From Sipunculus nudus (taxonomy: Eukaryota; Annelida; Sipuncula; Golfingiida; Sipunculidae), in contig CM049314.1 in assembly GCA_026874595.1 (NCBI GenBank), forward strand, positions 61,793,300 through 61,857,299: a DNA stretch of 64,000 bases. Reading direction: 5' to 3'. Both the position numbers and the translations under genes were made by a program. The notes below the pieces were generated by a model. That model was not told where the DNA came from. It did not search any database and worked only from the letters and a program-made list of their open reading frames with translations. Each line of letters opens with the position of its first letter. Positions within the stretch are counted from its first letter, which is position 1. This document shows, piece by piece, positions 47,101 to 55,426 of the stretch.

Positions 47101-50100
47101 ATAAATGAGCACCATCACAGATATTAATAAAGAAGCACACAAGCAAGAAAATGTGTCATGCACCAGTGCTATTATGATACATCATGCATTATGTTCAAAC
47201 TGTTTTATACAAACTGCTACCAGTCCAGTTCAGAATGTCCACAAAAGGCACGATAGCAGGTCACAAGCTTTTAAGCATGTTGTACTCCAAGTTGATTGCG
47301 AATCTTGTTTTGTATGTAGCCAAAGTTAGAGAATTCACACTCTGCAGCAGCAGAACTGACTGGCAAACAGAGAAGATTGGATTGCGTATGACACTAGCAC
47401 TGAGGTGTCACTGTGGCTTCACCTGTATGGTTTCATACACATGTACTGCCAATCAGTTGACACTTGGCAGCTAGTAACCATCTTGTGTCAACCAGTTAGC
47501 CATTTTTTGTACACACCCAATAAGTAATCCATCCAATTTCAATCTATCATTGATACAAAGGAAATTATTTCAAAATCATTAAATAATATAAATGAGAGAT
47601 TCAGATAGAAATATGATTGAAATAATGGGAGTTACAAAGTATGGTAGGTTTATACTCCATCTTGAAGACTCCTGATTTTTTTAAATTATCATTATAACTG
47701 CTATATATCAACAATATCAGTTATATATTATAAATATTTATATTGTTATATATATTTTAAAGCAAAGAAGCATACTGATCACAGTATTTCCCAAGCTGGT
47801 ACAAGAAATTTTGAGTTCAGTCAGTTTCCATTCGAGACTATATTGCCCATAAAACCTGTAAAACCAGTAAAACCCCGGTTTACCCAGTAAAACCCACTGG
47901 GCTGGGTCTTATGCTTAAAACCTGGGTTTTGCCCAACCCTGGTCATTATCTAATTATGTCCAGTATATGGCTTATCATGGTCAACCCTCCAAATTGGGTA
48001 TCTGAATGATCATTTCTCTAAACAAAAACCCTGTCTCCTGAGCTTTTCAGATAAAGAACATTCTACTGTAGAAGGAAACTAATAATATTCACTGGCATAC
48101 TTTATAACATTGAAAATAATAATTAAATGTATAATATACATGTCTACACAGATACCAAAGTCCTGATCTAAGACTGAGTGATCAGTTTGACTTTCTTGGA
48201 CTGAAACTGATTAATCAGGCACAAAGCTACTTCCAACCCTTACCTTTCCTGTCTAGGGTTTTGACCTCATGATGAAACTTAATGACCTCATAAAGGTCAT
48301 TGTGCTTTACGTAGTCCTTGACGTAAGCAGCCATGTCACTATGGTGAGGGAAGTCTGGAACGTCATCTGGGAATGGGAAGTCTGAGAAGCTGTAGTTGTG
48401 CTTTGAGACATTGCTGAAACACAAATAGATTAAAAATACTGAGGTGAAATATGCATGATATCAAAATATAAATATATAGCATATAAGTGTTTATATCCGG
48501 GCTATATATACAGTGCTGGAGGTCTCAAGACCGCTCTTGATGACATACCCCGTATTTAACAAATAATGTGAATGGACCCATAGCAGGGTTGGCTGGTGCG
48601 GTAAATGCCACTGGCAATTCCTGGGAAATGCCCATATGGACAATACCCCCTCTGGCAAAAAAGTGGCAATTAATATCAAATATAAAATAAATGCCTTATT
48701 TTCTGTGTGTTATTACGTTACAAAGATCTACAAACTACAAAGACCCACAATATGATAAGAACTGCTCAATACAGTTAAAATGGAATTTATCTGCAACAGC
48801 AGCCTTAGAAGACTACAACAGTGCATTGCAAAATTATATTAATACTGTATCATTATGTGATAAAAATTTTGAATTAAGTTTAGCAGAAATCTTAAACTGA
48901 GGAACAGTATATCTTCCAGGGGCTCAAATCAATTTAAATGAATATATAACTGTGCCTGAAGTTATATAGTTTTATCTGTACCTATTTGTACTGGAAGCCA
49001 GAGGTTTGTCAATGCTTAGAATAATTACATCACGGGTAGGCAGTGTGCATGAAATTTTATTTTGACTCAGTCATAATAGGCTGTTAGTGCTGCTTGAAAC
49101 TGTTAATGTGTTTCTGTGGTGACAATTACTTCTTGTAGCTGGTTCCAGTCTATACTAGATTATAGAATAGAAGAATGTTTAAAGGTTTCAGTAATGGTAC
49201 AAGTACTTTAATAATTGCCTTTGAGCATATAGTCTTTGTTGGTATTTTAATGAAAGAATATAGATATTCATCAGATATTGCTTCTAGATCATTAATAATT
49301 TTGATAAGAAGACTAATCATTAGTCTCTTCTCCTGTTGGTAAGGATTTGTTACTTAGTCCTATTCTTGTCACCATTTAGTAACACTTGCATTTGCAATAG
49401 TCACTGCAAAGCAAACCAATCATGGCAATTATCATGATTATTTTGGGTCTGATCATTGCTGAGTCCCTTAACAGCAGCAGATTAATGCTTGGAAGAGAGC
49501 TTCTGTGCTTCTGTGTATCTATGACCATCATCAAAGACCAAATAGGTCTTAGTAGTTTAGCTATCTCCTGGCTGCAACTAGTACTGTCCAGTGAATAAGG
49601 ACCACTGGTCATCACTTACATAAACAACAGCTAGCCAAGGCTTGCCCTGACAATAGGTGCATTCAAAGCAGTCACTGAACCAGAACACAGTCAATTAACA
49701 TTTTCTGCTCATAAGCTTAGTGAATTAGTACGCAATTGAATGAATGTGAAGTAATATGTATTTCAATTGATTTTTATGTAAAACAAGATTTATGCGATCT
49801 GTTACTCCCATGCTGCCTGTCACTGGCTTCCTGTGTTTAATTAGTTTGGACCATTCACAGAAACCACCCCTTGCTGTGAATTGGTAAAGGAAGCAAGTCT
49901 ATACTCCATAAGTTGGTCTCCTGACATTATATAGGAAATCACTCCTACACTGATGCACTTTGATTCAGGGACTGCCTCTTTAAACACCAAGTTTAACTGT
50001 CAGCTTAGACATACATCCGTACTGTTATACAAGTAAACCCACATTATAAACTGACTTGGTAAAACTGCCCTTAAGGAAACAACCCCGGGAAAAAAACCAA

Positions 50101-50809
50101 ACCCTCCCCTACCCATAAATCCATTGATATTTTTTTTTACTTTCAATTTACTTCAACAGTGATATAAATGCAACCTAATAAGAATAATCTAGTAATGGAA
50201 ATTTAAGTATAAGCAAGACCTGGTGTGAAAAAATTCAATTTGCCAGTATTAACCAGCAAATGCCAGTATTTGCCAGCAAAAAGTGGCATTTCCCGGGATT
50301 TACCACCGGCATGGACCTAATGGGTATTTTCCGGCATTTTGCCAACCCTCGCCCATAGCGAAATTTTAGTGGTTATTTTAAGAGTTTATGTTTTTAAAAG
50401 TAATGAAGCACAGGGCAGGTTAGATAAGACAGTCCTGTACAAGCACCCCTGCCACTAGTAACAGTCAGATAGTTTTCAGTGCTGTTTCTATTATTCAGTG
50501 TCGTGTTAATAAGAATAAAATGTATTGTTTTTAGTTGTGGCTCTCTCATGTAGTATATTCCTCCACTTACTGAGTTAGTTGACTTTAGAGCTGAAGTCTT
50601 ACCTGTGGAAAGGACGCTCTGTGGTTGATTTTCATTTTTCTGTTTATTCACACAAAATGGACTGTATGAATATGCATATTTGAATCTGAGGCCGATCAAA
50701 AAGACATTTATAATTAACTGAGTTAGACTGTGTGGGTGTGGCATTTTCTTTCCTTTATTTTACTTTTTTATCACAATTTTATGTCTTAATTGTCCAAAAG
50801 AGGCCAAAA

Positions 50810-50874
<65 letters not shown>

Positions 50875-51898
50875 TACTGTTATACCCATGTGGTTTGACC
50901 CTTATGCAACTTGAGTTCACTTGTCACTCCTATATGTCTGGGGTAATCAGGTTATGATGTCATCAAACAGATGTAATCATTGGCTAATTTACTGGTACAT
51001 TCAGTAAACTATCCTGACAGGCTGGCACTCAACTAGAACACCACCATGGATAGTGTCAGACATTGTGTCATATCTTTTCATCTATTAAAACCATGAATTG
51101 GCTGTTGAATCATGACAGTTAGAATGCCATAAAATGGCAAAGGTACATAAATTTGGGTTTTGGATTAATTCGTAGTCACTTTCAAGTTCACATAATAATA
51201 TGACATGTATGTAACTTCATACTGTAAAGAAAATATCATCACAGTTTAAAAAAAAAAACAGAAAAAAGACCCTAAAATAAAACTTGTGGGAATATCCATT
51301 TCAATATAACCTGAACTCTGTCTGAAAATGATAATGACATATTTTATCCAATACAAATGTAAAAAAAAGAAGAAATAAACACATACTGACATAATTCTAG
51401 AAATAGGAATTAAGAAAAGTTTTATATAATTTATTACCACTGTTTAATGATTCAGTTAACCATAACAAAAAAATTGTATAATAATACATTATATCTTAAA
51501 GTGATATTAGTCAATAATATTAAATTTAATATTAAATTAATGAATATAAATTTTTAACATTCTTTATATAAATTTAATTATTATTTATCACACAAACTTG
51601 GTTTGAGCCAAGTCAAAGTTAGAAATATTTGTGAAATTCAGTGATTTCACTTTTTGCACTTTCCAGTTAGATGCATCACTTTGTAAAATGTGTAAACGTG
51701 AAATCCTCACATATGTGTGAAGCTGGTTACTCCATATTCCGATTCCCTGTACGTCCACAATCCCCCAACATCGCCCGTTCTCTCCAAAACCACAACATCA
51801 AATCCCGAATCACGCAGACATTTTGCTGTAACAAGCCCAGATATCCCAGCTCCGATTACAACAACATCAGTTGTGCTGTCTATGATATTTTCCTCCAT
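33617..51898 (-). CDS. Flavin-containing monooxygenase (FMO), complete 10-exon gene
   Basis: FMOs use FAD, NADPH and O2 to oxygenate soft nucleophiles (N, S, sometimes carbonyl carbons) of xenobiotics and metabolites, usually at the ER membrane. The coding exons, in order of transcription, are 51711-51898, 48244-48413, 44632-44805, 43899-44025, 43252-43422, 42282-42390, 40790-40939, 39778-39963, 35769-35902 and 33617-33809. They sum to 1602 nt (533 codons plus stop), and every intron is GT-AG with compatible phases. Visible motifs are FAD-binding GAGISG (residues 16-21), [10 protein letters not shown] (39-48), SGHH (159-162), the FMO fingerprint F-x-G-x-x-x-H-x-x-x-F (176-186), NADPH-binding GVGNSA (203-208), FCTGY (335-339, family consensus FATGY) and a hydrophobic C-terminal anchor at about 503-523 with a short acidic tail. 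Order, spacing and length match animal FMOs of about 530 residues. No stop, frameshift or missing motif was found, so it is probably functional. The subfamily cannot be assigned by eye. Confidence 0.95.
34085..34420 (-). repeat. Family C repeat, partial copy in FMO intron 9
   Basis: The reverse complement matches 53285-53720: CCAAAGGTTGCAGGAGCTA, GCTTTCGGCATCACAGACAT, GGAATGTACTATCCA. Left arm not seen. Confidence 0.7.
34660..35660 (+). repeat. Family E repeat with tandem units in FMO intron 9
   Basis: Starts CAACAAGAGCACCACAACTG. The unit TGACCTCTGACYT-n-TTAAATATGCAT...GARCTYAGGTGAGA recurs at about 34713, 35306 and 35452. A partial copy is at 44050-44260. Each unit holds two TGACCT half-sites one base apart. 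Confidence 0.7.
35769..35902 (-). CDS. FMO coding exon 9
   Basis: Acceptor GTAACAG, donor [26 protein letters not shown] aligns with the RYVESQRHTIQGDYIDTMEE block of FMOs. Residues 426-469, phase 2 out. Confidence 0.91.
36489..36644. mobile_element. Small TIR element (MITE) in FMO intron 8
   Basis: GGGGGTGGCGCCAT (36489-36502) faces ATGGCGTCACCCCC (36631-36644), 13 of 14 inverted. The AT-rich centre has no frame. Confidence 0.55.
37084..38790 (+). mobile_element. HINE/pearl-like Helentron with five 280-bp tandem units
   Basis: The 5' end TTGTATCCGCC (37084) lies in a short stem (GTATCCGCCAAAAC...GTTTTGCGGATAC), then a (GCC)n microsatellite at 37131-37161, then a tandem core. The inverse subterminal repeat GGCGGATACAA (38750-38760) is directly followed by the hairpin GTAGTCGCTTGTCGACTAC (38761-38779), an 11-nt spacer ending CTAG, and a host T. 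This is the layout of Helentron-associated elements (HINE, DINE-1, bivalve pearl). Core units are centred alternately on two GGTGGCGCCACC palindromes 131 and 149 bp apart (37413, 37550, 37681, 37830, 37961 mutated, 38110, 38241, 38390, 38519). Period is exactly 280 bp except a 12-bp deletion in the first unit. It has no Rep/helicase gene, so it is non-autonomous. It lies in FMO intron 8 on the opposite strand. Confidence 0.85.
37131..37161. repeat. (GCC)n microsatellite inside the HINE
   Basis: About ten GCC units. Its position between the 5' end and the core repeats mirrors the microsatellite slot known in pearl/DINE-1 elements. Confidence 0.95.
38791..39777. other. Intronic, no recognisable feature (FMO intron 8)
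   Basis: AT-rich sequence between the HINE and exon 8. Confidence 0.4.
39778..39963 (-). CDS. FMO coding exon 8
   Basis: 62 codons (364-425), acceptor CTTTGTAG and donor [26 protein letters not shown] and [11 protein letters not shown] correspond to the conserved LYKKVFPP...AIIGLIQP and ISELQGRWA blocks. The frame reads through to DIDKEM without interruption. Confidence 0.92.
40418..40740 (-). mobile_element. tRNA-derived SINE in FMO intron 7
   Basis: A-box TGGCTCACTGGTAGAGC (40726-40710), B-box GGTCAAACTC (40682-40673), a body shared with 7985-8330, and a 3' end running into A9 (TTTTTTTTT at about 40410-40420 on the plus strand). It is transcribed in the same direction as FMO. Its 5' end lies only about 50 bp from the exon 7 donor. 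Confidence 0.88.
40790..40939 (-). CDS. FMO coding exon 7 (FATGY-like motif)
   Basis: Exactly 50 codons (residues 314-363) between acceptor CCTGCAG and donor GTAATT. Contains [15 protein letters not shown], the FATGY motif region with Ala replaced by Cys. The open frame continues past the donor into a tRNA-derived SINE, which is not coding. Confidence 0.92.
41121..41183. repeat. (TA)n microsatellite in FMO intron 6
   Basis: About 31 uninterrupted TA units. Confidence 0.97.
41998..42240. mobile_element. TIR/MITE repeat in FMO intron 6
   Basis: Inverted ends AAACCTCCGCCAAGG and CCTTTGTGGAGGTTA flank 240 bp without coding capacity. Confidence 0.6.
42282..42390 (-). CDS. FMO coding exon 6
   Basis: Acceptor TTGTCCAG, donor GTAAGT. 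Encodes [20 protein letters not shown], aligning with the GLKPKHRALSQHPTLND block of vertebrate FMOs. Residues 277-313. It ends in phase 0. Confidence 0.92.
42610..42850. repeat. Tandem duplication in FMO intron 5
   Basis: TTGTGACCTTGAAAACTGCA followed by TCAAGGTCATCCAT recurs about 146 bp later with few changes. Confidence 0.7.
43252..43422 (-). CDS. FMO coding exon 5
   Basis: Acceptor ATTTTAG, donor GTAAGT. It begins by completing Leu220, then [17 protein letters not shown], matching the VFLSTRRGAW segment of FMOs. Residues 220-276, phase 2 out. A plus-strand open frame over 43050-43406 is only the antisense shadow of this exon. Confidence 0.92.
43795..43842. repeat. Poly(T)/poly(G) tract in FMO intron 4
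   Basis: About 28 T (one A) followed by 16 G. Assembly length is likely uncertain here. Confidence 0.9.
43899..44025 (-). CDS. FMO coding exon 4 (NADPH-binding motif)
   Basis: Acceptor TTTCAG, donor GTAAGT. Completes the FMO fingerprint [11 protein letters not shown] across the exon 3/4 junction, followed by [14 protein letters not shown], the NADPH Rossmann motif. Residues 178-219, ending in phase 2. Confidence 0.93.
44050..44260 (+). repeat. Family E repeat, partial copy in FMO intron 3
   Basis: GAACAAGAGCACTGTAAATGGTGCATAAGATGC and the TTGTGACCTCTCACC / TGCATGAATTTTGCTGAGAA block match 34660-34780. (The first motif is split by mismatches from the 34660 copy.). Confidence 0.65.
44632..44805 (-). 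CDS. FMO coding exon 3 (SGHH segment)
   Basis: The acceptor is TTTGTAG (ending at 44806) and the donor is GTGCGT (44631). Residues 120-177, including [10 protein letters not shown] and [15 protein letters not shown], the counterpart of the conserved TGHH...LP segment. The open frame runs on upstream to 44968, but that stretch is intron: only the part after the acceptor matches the family and keeps phase with exon 2. Confidence 0.92.
45413..45916 (+). repeat. Family B dispersed repeat, copy 2 in FMO intron 2
   Basis: Same ends as 30704-31280: CTAGATATGGTCAGACAATG at the left, and a right end with the hairpin GGACCCCGCTTGTCAAGTGG then GGCCCTAATA. It contains GGACGGAAGGACGG units near the right end. 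Confidence 0.85.
46866..47940. mobile_element. hAT-like non-autonomous element in FMO intron 2
   Basis: Left end TTGGGCAGATAATACCCAGG, right end CCTGGGTTTTGCCCAACCCTG: inverted relative to each other and of the CAGGGTTGGGC type common at hAT termini. The GC-rich ends (CCCGGGCGGGTAATACCC) flank an AT-rich middle. No target duplication was identified. Confidence 0.6.
48244..48413 (-). CDS. FMO coding exon 2
   Basis: Acceptor TTTCAG precedes 48413 and the donor GTAAGG begins at 48243. It joins exon 1 in phase 2 to give [18 protein letters not shown], equivalent to the TSKEMMCFSDYPIP-type segment of vertebrate FMOs. Residues 63-119. It ends in phase 1. Confidence 0.93.
48584..50350. mobile_element. 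hAT-like non-autonomous element in FMO intron 1, 8-bp TSD
   Basis: Ends CAGGGTTGGC (48584) and GCCAACCCTC (50350) are inverted. The flanks ACCCATAG (48576-48583) and GCCCATAG (50351-50358) match at 7 of 8, as expected for an hAT target duplication. Subterminal AAATGCCA/TTTGCCAG repeats are present at both ends. No transposase frame inside 1.77 kb. Confidence 0.75.
50817..50871. repeat. (TA)n microsatellite in FMO intron 1
   Basis: About 27 TA units. Confidence 0.97.
51711..51898 (-). CDS. FMO coding exon 1 (start codon, FAD Rossmann motif)
   Basis: Encodes residues 1-62 plus two bases of codon 63. The ATG at 51898-51896 is chosen because it opens the frame just before the beta-strand leading into GAGISG (16-21) and gives the usual FMO N-terminus. 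The donor is GTGAGG (51710-51705), phase 2. It also encodes [10 protein letters not shown], the conserved FMO segment after the second beta-strand of the FAD fold. Confidence 0.94.
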
Positions 51899-52022
51899 AT
51901 TTTCTAGCGCTTTTAAGCAGACAGCGTCCCCTTAATCCCCAAGCACCTAGAAAAACGCTCTTTGAACTTCGCTCCCAGCTGGACTGACCGGTCTGACATA
52001 CGTGGCCTTGACCTTACCTGTG

Positions 52023-52062
52023 ACTTCCGGGTGTGCGCAGTGAGAGTGACCTCGTGACGTCA
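52023..52062 (-). promoter_or_regulatory. Candidate FMO core promoter: ETS-like and CRE-like sites
   Basis: A locally GC-richer stretch 125-165 bp upstream of the FMO ATG contains CCGGAAGT on the minus strand (52023-52030, ETS consensus) and a perfect palindromic CRE, TGACGTCA (52055-52062). No TATA box is obvious. Function is inferred from position. A plus-strand AGAG|GTATGT donor-like site at about 52186 allows a divergent noncoding first exon, which is not proven. Confidence 0.4.
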
Positions 52063-53094
52063 CGGTTCAAAGTTTGGGTGTTGGAAGTGATTTGTTCAGG
52101 TATAACAAATCGTACACCATTGTAAAGCAAACCGGGCACACCCAGTGGATATAATACAGGCACCTCCTATAGGACAAGCAGAGAGGTATGTGTGTGAATT
52201 TTATTTTTATATCAGTTACCTAAAAGAACGCCAGTTGCCAACGTTGTTTAGACTCCATGCTTGCTTGCAATTCATTGAAGCTTGGTATCTTGTATACGAC
52301 TTGTGTTAACAAATGAATCAATGCATCCAGCGTTGAACATGTTTGAAAAGGACACTGAATCATTCGCATTCTTAAGCAATATAGGTCTGAAACCCCCATG
52401 GTATGAACCTCAATAATCAACATGTAAAAGCGAGCTAGTTATTTAGTAATTTAATTCGCAACTAAAAATGAATTTTGAGCTTTAGTTTGTATGTGGATGT
52501 CACGTTGACAGCAGTTGAGTCCAACCCGTGACTGGTTGTTTGACACGCATACGATCACACATTCACACACACACACACTGGTCAGTTTTTTTTAATGTAT
52601 CAGTACTCACTAGTCTACACACATATCTCACAATGTAAGAGCAAGGTACAGTTGTACACCAGTAAATATGACCCACCTATAATACCACAAAGAAGTATGA
52701 GTTACTGGCCTATTAACTGCATAACTGTGTCAAATGTCACCCTTGAATACAGTTGTATTGTTAATGGAGTGAATTATATTGTCTGTATTCAGGGAACAGA
52801 TATATATACTGAGACTGAAAGTCATGTGTTGACAAATACTTGCTGCAGTTTGACCAGTTTCTGATGTATTGAATATATGTCCACAAACAGTTCCTGTCTT
52901 TTGTGAGTAGTGTTGATCTATTTGATTTTAATCCACTTGTGCAATCTGTGGCCTGTACCTAGTTCACTGCATATAGTGCAAACCTGTACCAGTTATGGTC
53001 CATTCTAATCTATAGAAATAGATAAAATATACATCCTTTTTACATGTTAAAATGTCACATTTTATGATCTAGGCTTCACCCAATTTTACGAATT
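52063..53094. other. FMO upstream flank, no recognisable gene
   Basis: (CA)n at about 52563-52580. No coding exon recognised. Confidence 0.4.
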
Positions 53095-53720
53095 ATAGTC
53101 CGTCCCAAAACCCGTGTCCGCATGTTTTTTCACGATAATTATTTAAAAAATATTCTTTAAAAATGTCCTTTGGCCTGAAGTAGATAAACGGATATTCCGC
53201 CGATTTGGTGTAAAGAATTTATATATCATGTAAAATGTATTAACTTTGCGACTCTTTTGCGTAATTTATGCTGAAATACCGTGAATGCGTCTTCCTGGCA
53301 CTGATGGACAGTACATTCCTCAATGTTACACTTTCCATGTCTATGGCTGCGTTTGGTGTTTGTTAGACAACAGTGACGTCACAAAGACGTCACAGTGATC
53401 GATCGCGCGTCACCTTCAATTAACTGACGTCATAAGTTTGACTGGATTGTTTATTATCAGTTCTCAGGCAAGGAATAAGTCGTAAACGCTGTAACCTGTT
53501 TTGTCATATTTTGGATTATTCGTCTCATACAAAATTAAAGCAAGGTAAGGTGTTACTTTTTGCGCAGGTAGTCGGCGGAATAGCTCCTGCAACCTTTGGA
53601 CAAAAAAGGTTTACACTGCTTTACTTGTATAAAAAGTTATCCCGGAAAAACATGCGGACACGTGTACTGGTACGGAGTATAGGACAATTCTGTTCGTCCA
53701 CAATGATTTTATCATTATGG
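53095..53720 (+). mobile_element. Family C element, full-length with inverted arms and CRE sites
   Basis: The left arm (about 53095-53205: TAGTCCGTCCCAAAACCCGT then GTCCGCATGTTTTTTC, CCTTTGG, ATTCCGCCGA) is inverted in the right arm (about 53565-53712: TCGGCGGAAT, CAACCTTTGGAC, AAAACATGCGGACACGTG, GGAGTATAGGAC). The centre holds TGACGTCA at 53374-53381 and 53425-53432 and GACGTCA at 53386. Open frames across it are repeat-derived. Confidence 0.75.
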
Positions 53721-55338
53721 AATGATGAGTCTTATGTAACGAATATGTTTATATTACAAAGTAACACAAATGCAAACATGTATATAACAGCTTTTTCTGG
53801 TCCCTTACAGTGACACCCTTAATTGATAACTAGTTGTCATTGAATGATAGACTTCTTGTCTGTCTGGATACTTAAAAAATAATCAATATACCATTATTCT
53901 TATCAGTCATTTGATAAATTAGTGATGGTAATTCATCAATTTATTGATAACTTTCATCATAAGGCCAGTGACAGCTAGGAATGATACAGTTGATTATAAA
54001 AAAAACTTACTTAGAAGATTTATAAATCATTTGTTTGAAAACCTTATGGCATTAAGAATAAATTCATGGTGTTTTGGTTTCTTTAATAATGTTAGTCATC
54101 ACTGACTCATAAGAAACACAGCTGAACTGGGTGCAAGAGTTATCTTTGGACAGAAGTTCTAAGAATAATTTCTCACACATTTCCGGGCCATTTTTTAGTG
54201 AGGCCACAGATCAATATGATTAATCATTGACTGCAATTAGTTACAAATCATGTTTCCTTTGTGATCTTTGATCAGATCAGAAGAAACTACAAAGTGTTAG
54301 GCTTGTAAAGTTTTATGTGAAAGGACACTTGGGTCAGTATATATATATATATATATATATATATAGCAATAAAGACTCTTACCTTAATAACCTCCTCCCT
54401 CCCCTATACAGTGAGAGGATTTATGTAACTAGTTGTTAGCTTTCCCCTCTGTTGTGGACTAGTTAGGGTCAACTCTTCTGCAGGGTGTGTTTAATGTAAA
54501 CATATGATAGTTAATGAGTAAGTAGTGAATAAGTATCTTTGTTAATGCTTCTTTGATCTTACAGGTTTTAGAAAAAAATGCATATAAGTGCTGTGTGATA
54601 GTTTCAGATTATTGTAAAATTTGCTTAGTTATTACTTGATGTATGGCTGTAAAGCATTGGTGGTTTAACATTATTTTTGTATTTTAATGAGGTAGGAGTG
54701 TCCTTTGAGCAGGTTTATAATTAAAACACTATTTATAATAAAGCTCTTATTGAATTTTTTGGAATAGGTGAGATAAATCAAATGAAATTGTACATGCAAA
54801 TTTATGTACAAATCCAGTTATAAAAATGGATTAACGTAATATTTAAAAAAAACTATTGATAACAACTAAAGTAATCATATACTTTAGTTTCCTTTTTGTT
54901 TGTGAGGGTTTAAATAAGAGTTGCAGTTTTCCCTAAAAGGAAATTATCGCGAAAATAATACCTTTGTCAGGCTTAGTGAATATGAATCCTTTAGGACATT
55001 TGAATAACCATTTATGTATTTACCTCATTAGCAATCATAACATGCCCTTATAATATGCCTGATGCTTCAATATTAATATTTTATGTTTGCCATAAATCAA
55101 AGATTTATATAATCGATTCTGTCAAATCTTTTGTGTATTATCAGTGACCATTGAAGAAAATTTCATGTTATTCTATGTTTTCTTAGGCCCTTATAAAATT
55201 ATTAAGATTCTTCATGCATATTAAGTAATTAAAGAAGCATTCTTTAGTTGCATAAAAATCAGCTGTACCCATCACAGGCTGGTTTTTATCTTATTTAGTT
55301 CATATCCTCTAGTAAACCTTGTATCTGAAATATTAGTC
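53721..55338. other. No recognisable gene; (TA)n at 54338-54365
   Basis: AT-rich sequence without supported exons. Confidence 0.4.
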
Positions 55339-55426
55339 ATGACAGTTAACCCTGAACGCTATATTCATAACCTGGAGTGGCAAAAGGATGAGTGGCTTTG
55401 GTACAATACGCTGTCATTTTCAGCAG
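55339..55426 (+). CDS. Candidate coding exon, unrecognised
   Basis: The plus strand is open from well upstream through MTVNPERYIHNLEWQKDEWL followed by WYNTLSFSAG, with a good donor CAG|GTATTT at 55427. The frame closes 30 nt into the would-be intron. The upstream border could be the ATG at 55339 or an acceptor such as CTTATTTAG (about 55297). Tryptophan- and charge-rich composition is coding-like; no family is recognised. Strand and position fit a gene diverging from FMO. Confidence 0.35.
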
